A DNA stretch of 64,000 nucleotides. It comes from Huintestinicola sp050874005 (GTDB taxonomy: Bacteria > Bacillota > Clostridia > Oscillospirales > Ruminococcaceae). Below are positions 8,456 to 17,974 of the stretch, one piece after another. The notes below the pieces were generated by a model. That model made no database searches, had not been told where the DNA came from, and saw only the letters and a list, made by a program, of their open reading frames with translations. Location of the stretch: positions 1 through 64,000 of the forward strand of contig NZ_JBNMJV010000013.1 of the NCBI RefSeq assembly GCF_050874005.1, written 5' to 3'. Each line of letters opens with the position of its first letter. Positions within the stretch are counted from its first letter, which is position 1. Both the position numbers and the translations under genes were made by a program.

Positions 8456-8491
8456 AAAGCGTCCGCTTCGGTTTTCAGAAGCGGACGCTTT
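8456..8491. terminator. Bidirectional terminator between dnaJ and the kinase gene
   Basis: An 11-bp GC-rich stem (GCGTCCGCTTC / GAAGCGGACGC) has A residues on one side and T residues on the other. It lies between converging genes and can serve both strands. Confidence 0.85.
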
Positions 8492-8498
8492 GTTATTA

Positions 8499-9440
8499 TC
8501 AGTAATTAAGTTCGCTGCCGCCTATGAATTCTCGTATCATAGAAGCGGTGGGAACATATTCGGGAGCAACGGGGTCAAGCTCGCCTAAGAATTTCAGTAT
8601 CTCTTCGCAGGCGGGGAACTTTGCCAGCTCCTTATCCTTCTGCGCAGTCAGCCCTTCAAGGAGGAAGTTTTTGTAAACCGATGCTTCATAGGCGATAAAG
8701 GTGTCGATGTCAAAATCTGCACGTGACTTGTAAGGGGTGATGTACAGGTCTTCGCCCCGTGAAACGCTGGCAAACATTCTGAAGCTTTCCTCATACTGCC
8801 TCTTTCTGAAAAGCTTGTCACGGCAGAGACGGCGCATAAGCCTTATGTGTCTGGGGTGGAGCATTGTTCCGTCGGCGGCTTTCAGTCTTGTGCGGACGGA
8901 AACGTACATACACATAGCGAATTTGTGGGTATCTCCCGTTACGGTGGGGTTTAAGGCGTGTATGCCCTCGATTATGATTATCTCGTTATTCTTTCGGGAC
9001 ATCTTAACAGTGCCGCTTCGGGACTGAGTAGAAAAATCAAAGCGGGGCATATCGAACTCCTCGCCTGCCGCCAGCTTGCGCAGGTGCTCCGAAAATAGGG
9101 GAATATCAAGTCTCAGAGGGGACTCAAGGTCGATATTTCCGTCCTCGTCACGGGGAAGCTCTTTTGCGCTCTCCTCGTCGATTGGGAGAAAATAGTTATC
9201 CATAGACAGGGTATGCGCCGCACGTCCCTGCTCTTTCAGGCATTTTTCAAGTCTCAGCGCCGCAGAGGTCTTTCCCGAGCCCGAGGGACCCGACAGCAGG
9301 ATCAAGGGCTTTTCGGAGAGTATCGCTCTCTGAGCCGCTTCTGCGATATATGCGGAATAATTGTCCTCGGAAAGTTTTATAAAGCTTTCGGGTTTTTTCG
9401 CTTCCCTGTTTATTGAAGATACCGCTGCGAATTTTACCAT
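8499..9440 (-). CDS. Uridine kinase-like / phosphoribulokinase-family nucleoside kinase
   Basis: The 313-residue P-loop kinase carries Walker A 'LLSGPSGSGKTSAA' near residue 50. It also has the 'SMDNYFLP' substrate loop and 'MPRFDFSTQSR', and 'IIIEGIHALNP' as the Walker B/EG motif of the PRK/uridine kinase family. The family phosphorylates nucleosides or related substrates. The longer architecture resembles the clostridial nucleoside kinases that phosphorylate uridine-like substrates, but this copy lacks an obvious TGS/threonyl-tRNA-synthetase-like N-terminal part. ATG 9440 follows AAAGGG; a longer in-frame start overlaps the gene upstream. It probably forms a two-gene unit with 9460-9918. 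Confidence 0.8.
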   Translation of the reverse strand: MVKFAAVSSINREAKKPESFIKLSEDNYSAYIAEAAQRAILSEKPLILLSGPSGSGKTSAALRLEKCLKEQGRAAHTLSMDNYFLPIDEESAKELPRDEDGNIDLESPLRLDIPLFSEHLRKLAAGEEFDMPRFDFSTQSRSGTVKMSRKNNEIIIIEGIHALNPTVTGDTHKFAMCMYVSVRTRLKAADGTMLHPRHIRLMRRLCRDKLFRKRQYEESFRMFASVSRGEDLYITPYKSRADFDIDTFIAYEASVYKNFLLEGLTAQKDKELAKFPACEEILKFLGELDPVAPEYVPTASMIREFIGGSELNY

Positions 9441-9459
9441 ATTTATTTCGCCCTTTCTG

Positions 9460-9918
9460 CTAAGCTTTTCTTTTGCTGCAGTAAAGCTTGTATTCCTTGT
9501 CAAGCTCATCTGCGCTGATGCCGATATGACGGCTCATTTCCTTGATGCGGACAATGTCCTCGGGCTGACCAAGCTCGGACTGCTCAAAGCGCATATTGAA
9601 AAATCCCGTTTTGTAGATAAGGTCGGCGGATATGCTGACTTTTTCAAGCTCAGTTTCTGCGGAGGATATGCTGCCCTTGTCAAGAAGTCTGCCGCCGTCT
9701 GCTGCAAGACATTCTGCCATTTTGTTCTCTTTTACGAATAAAGTTCTGTCGCCCCATTCAACCGTCCTCATTGCGGTATTGTAATTTGCGGAGCTTATCT
9801 CGGCAGGGGTGAGCCCCAGCCAGATAAGATATATGAATTTCTGTGCGTTTAAGGACAAATTTTTCTGCTCTGCCAGCTTGTTCAGAGCGCTGAAATCCAA
9901 GATCGGTTCGCTGTTCAT
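9460..9918 (-). CDS. Hypothetical protein upstream of the nucleoside kinase
   Basis: I do not recognise this 152-residue soluble protein. It is mostly helical by composition ('LSALNKLAEQKNLSLNAQKFIYLIWLG'-like N-terminus, charged C-terminus) with no signal peptide or membrane segment. The pattern of short helices (about residues 5-50) could be a helix-turn-helix, but no clear match is visible. ATG 9918 was chosen over an upstream ATG because GAAAGGAC precedes it. It ends 19 bp before the kinase start and is probably co-transcribed with it. Confidence 0.6.
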   Translation of the reverse strand: MNSEPILDFSALNKLAEQKNLSLNAQKFIYLIWLGLTPAEISSANYNTAMRTVEWGDRTLFVKENKMAECLAADGGRLLDKGSISSAETELEKVSISADLIYKTGFFNMRFEQSELGQPEDIVRIKEMSRHIGISADELDKEYKLYCSKRKA

Positions 9919-10072
9919 ATTATTATGACCGTCCTTTCGGAAATATATCAATATAAGATTTATTAACATTTAATTTATTTTATCACGTTGTTTACGCCTG
10001 GTCAAGTGGTATATATGAAAAAAACGGTTTTTCATATAAAAATTTACAAATAAAATTTGGCCAAAATTATTA

Positions 10073-10101
10073 TTGATATTTATTCAAAAATATGGTAAAA
10101 T
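10073..10101 (+). promoter_or_regulatory. Promoter of the sensor-GGDEF gene
   Basis: TTGATA (10073-10078) and TAAAAT (10096-10101) are spaced by 17 bp, about 30 bp upstream of the coding start. Confidence 0.65.
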
Positions 10102-10133
10102 AAACTAAATATAATTGTCGAAAGGGACCGCTT

Positions 10134-12016
10134 ATGTATAATGGCTATAAAATTATATCGCTGTGTATCTCAAAGGCGGGCGATGAACGAAATTTCGAGT
10201 TTATGGAGTCTCTGAACAAGGCTGCCGTGAACAGCGGATTCAGACTCTTTATATATCAGACCTGTTCCGATCTTTATTGGAAAACCAGAAGCGAGGACGG
10301 GGACAAGACCGTTTTTGAGCTTATTGACTATGATGTCACAGACGCTGTTGTGATATTTGACGAGGCTTTTCAGGACAAATCCGTGGCGGACTGCATTGCC
10401 GCTGCTGCTGCAGCTCACGGTGTTCCCGCAGTGTCGGTGGGAGCTGTCAGAGAAGGCTGCGCCAGCTTTGTTTTTGATTATGCCAAAGGCTTTGAACAGG
10501 TCGTTCGTCACGTTGTTGAGCACCACGGCGCTTCAAACACCTGCTTTATTGCGGGACGAAAGGACGAGGACTGCTCCGAGCAGCGTATTGCCGCATACAA
10601 AAAAGTCCTTGCGGATAATGGTATCACATACAGACCCGACAGGCTTTATTACGGCGATTACTGGTGGGGACCATCTCAGGCGGCGGTGCAGAGCATAATT
10701 GAGTCGGGGGATATCCCCGAGGCTGTTATATGCGCCAACGATATGATGGCTATTACTGTCTGCAAGGAGCTTAAAAAATACGGGTACTCCGTCCCCGAGG
10801 ACGTGATAGTTACGGGATTTGACGGCACATGGAGCGCTGTGAGCTGTGTTCCGCCCATAACCACCTGCAAGTGCAGCTTCCCAATTGCGGCTGAAAAGAT
10901 CATTGGCGTAATTGACAGAATAATGGGCGGGGAAAAATGTGCAGGCGTTTATGACATTGATTTTGAGGTGAATATCTACCGCTCCTGCGGCTGTAATTTT
11001 GATCCGCCGTTCTTTAATATGGGCGACAGGCTTAAAAATGCGGAGGACAGATTTGTCAGATATCAGGACGATGAGCGCACTTTGAACGATATTTCCCAGA
11101 CTATGATAGGCTCGGACTCTCCCGAGGCGTTTTCGGAGTATCTTAAAGGCTTTAATTTTTATGATCTCTGCATAGTTCTGAATAACGACTGCTTTGATAT
11201 GGCAGTTAATCCTGCGGTGAACTGCAGAAAATGTTCCTTTGACGAGGTAATGCAGGTGCTGTTTAATGCAGGTTCGGATTCGTCCTCTTTTCCGTTTCCT
11301 TTGCAGAGAAAAGACATTGTTCCGGGTTTGGACCGGCTTCTGCAGAAGGGCGATCCTCTTGTTTTTGCGGCGCTCAGTTTCCTCGGTATACCTATGGGAT
11401 TTGTGTGCTTCAGCTTTGAGGTGGATATCGAAAATTACTGCAAGATACTTCAGTATGTCACATCTCTGAATACTGCTATCGGCAATTACAGGCTTGTGAG
11501 ATTTTTAAAGCGCACCGCCGAAAACGTTGAAAATATGTCAAAGTATGATTTTATGACGGGACTGTGCAACCGCAAGGGATTTTACAAGGCGCTGCCGGGA
11601 ATTTCCGGCGAAGCGGGGGAGAACGATCATATTTCCGTTGCCACGGTGGATATCGACGGGCTGAAAAATATCAATGACAAATTCGGTCGCGAGGACGGCG
11701 ACTTTGCCATAACTGCGGTGTCGGCGGCGGTGAACAGCCTTCCTTTTGACAGAAAGATATGCGGGCGTTTCGGCGGCGACGAGCTTGTTGTATGCGCCGT
11801 TACGGAAAATGAAAATGCGGAGCGGATATTTACAGACAGCATAAAAAGTATCTTGACGGCGTGAACAAAACCTCGGGCAAGCCCTTTAAGGTGTCGGCAA
11901 GCGTGGTCGTTTTTACCGTCAAAGCTTCGGAATTTGACTTTGAATATTCTCTCAAGCGGTCGGACGACAGAATGTACATAATGAAGATAGGCAGACCAAA
12001 CAGACGAAAAAGTTAA
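10134..12016 (+). pseudogene. LacI-type sensor / diguanylate cyclase, frameshifted near the C-terminus
   Basis: An N-terminal sugar-binding-type domain (residues ~5-300; 'AVICANDMMAITVC', 'VTGFDGTW') without a DNA-binding domain is followed by a linker/sensor region (~310-460). A GGDEF domain begins at 'YDFMTGLCNRKGFY' and contains 'GRFGGDELVV'. The frame closes at 11864 inside the GGDEF fold. The missing end ('KKYLDGVNKTSGKPFKVSAS' through 'RMYIMKIG') continues in the -1 frame to a stop at 12016. The shift maps to an A5 run at 11843-11847, where one more A would restore a normal domain. It could be a sequencing error, a real mutation or slippage. If intact it would couple sugar sensing to c-di-GMP synthesis. 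It lies upstream of the sugar ABC genes and is a paralogue of the protein at 79-1206. Confidence 0.8.
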
Positions 12017-12032
12017 TATGATGCGTTGTATG

Positions 12033-12064
12033 ATACTTCGGGCAGGCTGCCCGGGGTATTTTTT
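12033..12064 (+). terminator. Terminator after the sensor-GGDEF gene
   Basis: ATAC..CGGGC / GCCCG..GTAT with a short loop is followed by six T residues, starting 17 bp after the restored stop codon. This supports 12016 as the true gene end. Confidence 0.8.
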
Positions 12065-12250
12065 GTTATATGAATATTTTTGTATTATGATATTTTGGGG
12101 CGAAATATTCATATCACAATATATTTGTTGATAAATAAATGTTCAAATTACACAATATAGAATAAAAAATATTGTTTAACTGCATAAAAATAGCTGAATG
12201 GTATTGATTTATTTTTCGATATATGTTAATATAAATATCGTTGAAATAAA

Positions 12251-12276
12251 GTTGATATTCAAAAGTCAATATCGAC
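12251..12276 (+). promoter_or_regulatory. Inverted repeat upstream of the sugar ABC operon
   Basis: GTTGATATT (12251-12259) and AATATCGAC (12268-12276) match in eight of nine paired positions and lie 43 bp before the first permease gene. It is a candidate operator, perhaps for the AraC-type regulator at 17 kb. The remainder of 12065-12318 is very AT-rich and holds nothing else I can name. Confidence 0.4.
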
Positions 12277-12318
12277 TGCACAATAAACGTTGTAATATAA
12301 ATATTAGGAGCTGATATT

Positions 12319-13854
12319 GTGGCGCTGAATATCCCATCTCTCCGCAGCAGTAAAAATGCGTCGGGAGAAAAGCTTTTATCGGGTCTCGGGTTCAGAGAGG
12401 CGAAAACCTCTCCCGAAAAAAGCAGAGACGAAAAGATAAACGGCATACTTCTTATTGTTCTGAGGATAATTATTATCATAAACGCCGCAGTAATGTTCTT
12501 CCCTGCATTTAATCCTGCCCGCATCAGCGCTATGATAGGCAAAAATCTTTCTCTCTTTACCTGCGGTATCTCCTATGATTCCCTTGTTCAGAGCTTCGGA
12601 CGTGCATTTATGAAAGGCTGGGTAAGCGAGGGTACATTCAGATTTCTCTTTGCTTCCTGCCTTATCTACATAATTTCCGCCGCAGTTACCGTTGCAGGCG
12701 GCTGTATGTCTCTGGGAAACAACAAGCTGAAGCGGCTTGCGCTGAAGCTTTCTGCGGGAGGCGGTGCAGGAGGAGTCCTTTCGATGATAGGTGTCTATGC
12801 CGCCTATCAGATGGTGAGCGGCACCTCAAATCCTGATAAGATACAGCCGGCTTTACCCGGTTCTTTCGCTTTTTATGTAATCGCTTCCATTGCCGTGGCT
12901 GCGCTTTCGGCAGTAACTCTTATGCGGCTTCCTCAGACCGAAAAGGGTGATAAATACGAGATCGAGGACAAGTACAGCTTGTTCCTTATGCTTCTGCCCA
13001 TACTTCTTCTCACATTCCTTTTCTCGTATCTTCCCCTGTTCGGCTGGAGATATGCTTTCTATGACTACAAGGCAGGCGAGAGCCTTACCGCTGAAAGCTT
13101 TGTGGGCTTCAAATGGTTCACTCAGCTCTTTCAGAACAGCGCAACCAAAAAGGACATTCTGAGAGTTATCAAAAACACTCTCGCAATGAGTGGAATGGGT
13201 ATCCTTACAAGCTGGGTGCCTATGATGTTTGCGGTGCTTCTTTCGGAAATAAAGAACAATCGCTTCCGCCGATTTGTTCAGACCTTTACCACCATACCAA
13301 ATTTCATAAGCTGGGTACTGGTTTACGCAATTGCCCTTGCTATCTTCTCCACCGACGGATTTGTGAATACTATGCTCACAAGCCTCGGAAATCCCACCGA
13401 TACCAACTATCTTATGTCCTCAAGTCATATGTGGCTCAAAATGCTTGCCTGGGGCTTGTGGAAAAGCTTAGGCTGGAACGCCATCATCTATATGGCTGCC
13501 ATTTCGGGAATTGACCAGGGGCTGTATGAAGCAGCTACCGTGGACGGCGCAGGAAGATTTGCCAAAATGTGGTACATCACCATTCCCGAACTTATCCCCA
13601 CATATATGGTGCTGCTGCTTATGTCGGTGGCGAATATCCTGACAAACGGAATGGATCAGTATCTGGTATTCTCCAACCCCGTTAACAAAAATGCCATTGA
13701 AGTCCTTGACCTTTACGTTTACAACCTAGGTATAGGAAACGGTCTCATACCTCTCTCAACGGTTATCGGTATGGTAAAATCGGTCATCAGCGTTATTCTT
13801 CTTTTTGCCGCAAACGGAATTTCCAAGCTTATCCGTGGCGAAAGTATTGTTTAA
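12319..13854 (+). CDS. Sugar ABC transporter permease (LplB/UgpA-like, CUT1)
   Basis: This 511-residue membrane protein is an inner-membrane subunit of a carbohydrate importer. Residues ~40-210 form an unusual N-terminal extension with about four extra membrane segments. The core from ~220 is a standard binding-protein-dependent permease, with the EAA loop 'YEAATVDGAGRFAKMWYITIPEL' near residue 400 that contacts the ATPase. GTG 12319 is the start, with AGGAG eight bases upstream. It is followed after 12 bp by the partner permease and then the binding protein. No ATPase gene is present, so a shared MsmX-like ATPase elsewhere is likely. The substrate is unknown, and complex oligosaccharides are typical for this subfamily. 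Confidence 0.88.
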   Translation: MALNIPSLRSSKNASGEKLLSGLGFREAKTSPEKSRDEKINGILLIVLRIIIIINAAVMFFPAFNPARISAMIGKNLSLFTCGISYDSLVQSFGRAFMKGWVSEGTFRFLFASCLIYIISAAVTVAGGCMSLGNNKLKRLALKLSAGGGAGGVLSMIGVYAAYQMVSGTSNPDKIQPALPGSFAFYVIASIAVAALSAVTLMRLPQTEKGDKYEIEDKYSLFLMLLPILLLTFLFSYLPLFGWRYAFYDYKAGESLTAESFVGFKWFTQLFQNSATKKDILRVIKNTLAMSGMGILTSWVPMMFAVLLSEIKNNRFRRFVQTFTTIPNFISWVLVYAIALAIFSTDGFVNTMLTSLGNPTDTNYLMSSSHMWLKMLAWGLWKSLGWNAIIYMAAISGIDQGLYEAATVDGAGRFAKMWYITIPELIPTYMVLLLMSVANILTNGMDQYLVFSNPVNKNAIEVLDLYVYNLGIGNGLIPLSTVIGMVKSVISVILLFAANGISKLIRGESIV

Positions 13855-13866
13855 GGAGTAAGGGCT

Positions 13867-14832
13867 ATGGATAATCTTGATTTCGGCGGACAGAAACAAA
13901 ACGGTCTTACAGCACGGTTCGTTTCGAGAGAATCAAAAAAGAAATTTGAGCCGGGCGATATAATTTTCAATATTTTAAATTACCTGTTCTTCGGGTTATT
14001 TACGCTAAGCTGCATTTTCCCCTTTTACTACATTTTCATCAACACCATTTCCGCAAACGAGTACGTCCGCACAGGAGCGGTAACACTTCTCCCCAAGGGC
14101 ATCACTCTCAGCAATTATATTGCTATGGGAAATGTGGGAGACCTCTGGAATTCCTTCCTTATCACTCTGCTTAGAACTGTTATCGGTACTGCGCTGTCGG
14201 TTTTCGCTTCTGCGCTTGCAGGCTATCTGATGACAAAAGATCAGCTCTGGCAGAAAAAAATATGGTATCGTGCAATCGTTATCACTATGTACTTTAATGC
14301 AGGTCTCATTCCTCTTTACCTTAATCTGTCAATGCTGGGACTTACCGATTCATTCTGGGTTTATATCATTCCCTGTATCGTATCTCCCTACAATATCATT
14401 CTTGTAAAGACCTACATCGAATCTATCCCCCACGAGATAGAGGAGAGCGCATTTATTGACGGAGCAGGCTACTGGACCATATTCAGAAGAATAATTTTTC
14501 CTCTGAGCAAGCCTATTCTTGCCACCATCACCATTTTCGGAGCGGTAGGCCATTGGAACTCCTTCCAGGATTCCCTTATCTACAATGCAAACTCTCCCGA
14601 GCTGTACACAATGCAGCACAGGCTTTATGTTTACCTTAATTCGTCCTCGAACCTTGCTGCGCTGGTAAACGGCGCTTCAAGCTCGGACACTACGGCGCTT
14701 GCAAATGCGGCAAGCACCAAGACCAGTCAGTACACCATTTCAATGGTGACGATCATACCCATTCTTCTGGTATATCCCTTTATGCAGAAATATTTTGAAA
14801 AGGGTATAATGCTCGGAGCCGTTAAGGGCTGA
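13867..14832 (+). CDS. Sugar ABC transporter permease (YtcP/MalG-like, CUT1)
   Basis: The 321-residue second permease has six predicted membrane helices. Its EAA loop 'EIEESAFIDGAGYWTIFRRII' near residue 195 marks the CUT1 family. The N-terminus ('FEPGDIIFNILNYLFFGLFT') is characteristic of the YtcP group that pairs with LplB-type permeases and long lipoprotein binding proteins. It forms the membrane channel with the upstream product, translationally close at 12 bp. A 75-bp gap leads to the binding-protein gene. Confidence 0.9.
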   Translation: MDNLDFGGQKQNGLTARFVSRESKKKFEPGDIIFNILNYLFFGLFTLSCIFPFYYIFINTISANEYVRTGAVTLLPKGITLSNYIAMGNVGDLWNSFLITLLRTVIGTALSVFASALAGYLMTKDQLWQKKIWYRAIVITMYFNAGLIPLYLNLSMLGLTDSFWVYIIPCIVSPYNIILVKTYIESIPHEIEESAFIDGAGYWTIFRRIIFPLSKPILATITIFGAVGHWNSFQDSLIYNANSPELYTMQHRLYVYLNSSSNLAALVNGASSSDTTALANAASTKTSQYTISMVTIIPILLVYPFMQKYFEKGIMLGAVKG

Positions 14833-14907
14833 CAGCATTTACATACGGCGGAAAAATCCGCTTTAAAAAATCAAACGCAATTAAAATTCACGAAAGGATC
14901 GAGAACT

Positions 14908-16760
14908 ATGAAAATCAAAAAGATCACAGCGGCTCTGCTGGCTCTATCCCTTTCTCTGACAGCTTTTGCAGGCTGCGGCGGAACAACGGGAAGCGATAAC
15001 GCTTCAACAAGCGGCGGAGATACCTCTGCAGCAGGCGGCGAGACTGCAGGCGAGGGCGGAGACGACAGCAGCGAGGCAGCTTCCGAAGAAGGCGGCTCCG
15101 TTCAGAATACTGCAACTGAGAACTTTGCGGAGCTTTACGGCGAGGAGACTATCCCCTTACAATTTACAGCCAGACCGCAAACTATTCGGGCAAGCTCACA
15201 GGCTGGTTCGGCAAGATACTCAAGGACAAGTTCAACTGTGAGGTAACAGTTATTCCCGATTCCGACGGTGCATTTGATACAAGAATGGAGTCAGGCAGCC
15301 TTGGCGATATCGTTATCTTCGGCAGCGACGGCGACGAATACAAGAGAGCTTCCGAGCAGGGCAAGCTTTTTGACTGGAACGAGGACGATATCCTTTCCGA
15401 CTATGGCGCAAACATTCAGGCAAATATGCCCTACGCTCTTGAGAAGAATATGGACATCAACGAGGCTAACGGCGTGGGCAGAAAGGTACTTGGCTTTGCT
15501 CACGATGTTGCCACAAGCCCCGACGATCACCAGTCCTTTATGTACACCTGGGACGTAAGATGGGATCTTTACGAGCAGCTCGGACGTCCCGAGGTGAAGA
15601 CTCTTGACGATTTTGTTGATCTTATGGCTCAGATGAAGGAGATCTGTCCCACAGACGACAACGGCGATCCCACATATGCAGTTTCCCTCTGGCCCGACTG
15701 GGACGGCAATATGGTAATGTACGTTAAGGCATTTGCTTCCGCATATTACGGCTATGATGAGCTGGAAATGGGTCTCTATGACGTTGAGACAGGCGATTTC
15801 CATTTTGCTCTTGAGTCTGACGGACCCTATATGGAGAGCCTTAAATTCTTTAACAAGCTCTATCAGAACGGTCTTGTTGACCCCAACTCTATGACTCAGA
15901 CCTACGACCAGATGAGAGAGAAATTCTCCGCAGGCGGCGCATTCTTCTCCATCTTCAACTATGCAGGCTCTCAGCTCTACAACACAGACGAGCACAAGGC
16001 TGAAAACAAGATGATGATGACCCTCACTCCCGAGGACGCAACTCTCATTGCATACGGTATGAACGTAATGGGCGTTAACAGGATCTGGTCCATCGGCGCT
16101 GACACCAAGTATCCCGAGCTTTGTATGGCTATCATCAATTACCTTACAACTCCCGAGGGATATATGACATTCAGATACGGTCCCAAGGACCTCAACTGGT
16201 ACTATGATGACAACGGCTACACTTGCTTTACAGAATTCGGCGAGAAGTGCTTCACCGACTCCGAGACTGCAATGCCCGATGAATGGGGCGGCGGAACCTT
16301 CAAGGACGGCTGCGGCTACCTTGCTATCAGCAACTCCACCTGGTCCATTGACGCAACTAACCCCGATTCCAACGGTGAGACTTATAACCCTGCTGCCTGG
16401 ATCAGCCGCCAGAAGGAAGCAAGCTGCGATACAGAGCAGGCTTGGAGAGATTTCACAGGCTGCACAACTGTTGACCAGTACCTTGACGGCAGAAGCTACA
16501 AGACAGCTATCGGCGGCGCTTCCTACTCCGCAGGCTCACGTTCCGACGAGCTTGAGATCATCTGGGGGCAGGTAAAGAACTGCATCGTAACATATTCCTG
16601 GATGGCAATTTATGCCGAGAACGATGACGACTTCAACGACCTTGTTGCAGAAATGCAGTCTAAGTGCGCAGAGTACGACCCCGACGGTCAGTGCGAAGCG
16701 TGGAGCCGTGAGCAGGCTGAGATCAGACACAACGCTGAGCTTGCCGCTCTGAACAAATAA
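14908..16760 (+). pseudogene. Sugar ABC transporter solute-binding lipoprotein, frameshifted
   Basis: The N-terminus is a lipoprotein signal ('ALLALSLSLTAFAGCGG', lipobox ending in Cys22), followed by a Gly/Ser/Glu/Thr-rich tether. The mature domain belongs to family 1 extracellular solute-binding proteins, with 'WDVRWDLYEQLGRPEVKTLDDF' and 'LWPDWDGN'. The reading frame breaks at a C4 run (15153-15156). In one frame it ends at 15246. In the next frame 'PLTIYSQTANYSGKLTGWFG' continues to 16760. Adding one C restores a continuous ~617-residue protein. Position after two permeases marks it as their binding protein. Either assembly error or a true disabling mutation could explain the break. Confidence 0.85.
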
Positions 16761-16778
16761 TTCAAGCTTATTCCTTGA

Positions 16779-16908
16779 GAGTTTTGCTTTCCGGACGTAA
16801 GTCCGAAAAGCAAAAACTCGGTTTGAAAATCTTTGATTTTCAAACATTTCTCCTTTATATGCATACGTATGACCCGCCGCTTTACGGCGGCGGGGAAGGT
16901 ATGTATGC
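16779..16908. repeat. Three consecutive hairpins after the binding-protein gene
   Basis: Three inverted repeats follow one another. The first is an ~18-bp arm pair at 16779-16819. The second is GTTTGAAAATC / GATTTTCAAAC at 16821-16846. The third is a long imperfect stem capped by CCCGCCGC / GCGGCGGG at about 16860-16908. None has a proper T tract. They could be a processing or stabilising 3' structure for the transport mRNA, or a small RNA or dispersed element. Confidence 0.6.
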
Positions 16909-16979
16909 AGCACAGACCCATTTTATTTTGCTTTTTTCTTCATCTTTCATTTCCACCTTTTCTCCGGCAGAAATGCCGC

Positions 16980-17020
16980 AAAAAAGCGCTATGGACTGCT
17001 GCATTCCATAGCGCTTTTTT
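16980..17020. terminator. Strong bidirectional terminator
   Basis: A perfect 16-bp stem (AAAAAAGCGCTATGGA and its complement) with a 9-nt loop lies between the sugar operon and the converging AraC gene. A and T tracts flank the GC part on both strands. Confidence 0.9.
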
Positions 17021-17029
17021 GCTGTATTT

Positions 17030-17845
17030 TTATTTTACTCCACGATATTCGCCCGGGGTAATGCCTTCGTGCTTTTTGAACAGCGCCGAGAAATAGGAGC
17101 TGTCGGGAAAGCCTGTGGCTTTGGCTATCTCGGAAATGTTCTTTTCGGAATAGACCAGCATTTCCTTTGCGTGCTGGATACGTACCTTTGCCAGATATTC
17201 CATAGGTCTGAGCTGAAAATTCTTCTTGAAAAGGCGGCAGAGGTGCTGCTCGGTTATGCCTGCTATCTGAGCTAAGTCTCCAAGCTTTATGGGGCCCGAA
17301 TATTTCTCCTCGATGTACTGGAGCACATCTGCAAGGGCAGCGGTGGTCACCGAGGTCAGTTCAGACTGCCTGTTGTCGGCGATCTTTCTGTATTCGATGA
17401 GCAGGTCGTAAAGCTGCGCCGAAGCATAGTGGTTCCCGTATATCTTATCGCTCTTTATAGTGTAATATGCCTTGCTGATTATGCGGTTCATTCTTTCGGT
17501 GTCTGCCGAGAGAAAATATGCATACTTATTAAGCCCCCATTTTTCAAGGAGCGGTTCCGCTTCAAATCCCGAAAAGCACACCCAGTTCACTATCCAGGAG
17601 TCGGAAAGGGAGTGGTATTCGTGGGGGAGATGAGGGGGTATGAAGAACACGGAATTGACGGGGAGCTTTACTGTGCTGCCGTTTACCGTAATTTCGCCCT
17701 CGCCTTCTTTGGTCACAAGTATCTGGGGGTAATCATATCCTCCCGTGCGGTTTACGGGGTACTGCCAGCATTCCACACCGATACCAACAATATAAAACGG
17801 GAGATCCTTTTCATCGCCTATTATCGGAAAAACTTGTTTCTGCAT
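17030..17845 (-). CDS. AraC-family transcriptional regulator
   Basis: The 271-residue protein has an N-terminal cupin-like ligand domain (AraC_binding; 'VTKEGEGEITVNG', 'FIPPHLPHEY'). The C-terminal part is a double helix-turn-helix: 'LGDLAQIAGITEQHLCRLFKK' for the first and 'ISEIAKATGFPDSSYFSALFKKHEGITPGEYR' for the second, which matches the AraC/XylS signature. It lies just beyond the sugar ABC operon on the opposite strand and probably controls it. Regulators of this type usually activate carbohydrate uptake genes. The ligand is unknown. Confidence 0.9.
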   Translation of the reverse strand: MQKQVFPIIGDEKDLPFYIVGIGVECWQYPVNRTGGYDYPQILVTKEGEGEITVNGSTVKLPVNSVFFIPPHLPHEYHSLSDSWIVNWVCFSGFEAEPLLEKWGLNKYAYFLSADTERMNRIISKAYYTIKSDKIYGNHYASAQLYDLLIEYRKIADNRQSELTSVTTAALADVLQYIEEKYSGPIKLGDLAQIAGITEQHLCRLFKKNFQLRPMEYLAKVRIQHAKEMLVYSEKNISEIAKATGFPDSSYFSALFKKHEGITPGEYRGVK

Positions 17846-17925
17846 TTAACGCACCTCGGCTTATAATATACCTTAATAATATCATTTTTAACGAAATTTG
17901 TCAAGAAATGAATTGAAATTTTGAT

Positions 17926-17956
17926 AAAAAAAGCACCGCAGTCTGAGCTGCGGCGC
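17926..17956 (-). terminator. Terminator of the SPKTG surface protein gene
   Basis: On the minus strand GCGCCGCAG pairs with CTGCGGTGC (one G-U pair), followed by seven T residues, 18 bp after the stop codon at 17975. Confidence 0.85.
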
Positions 17957-17974
17957 ATCTTGTAAAATTACTTG

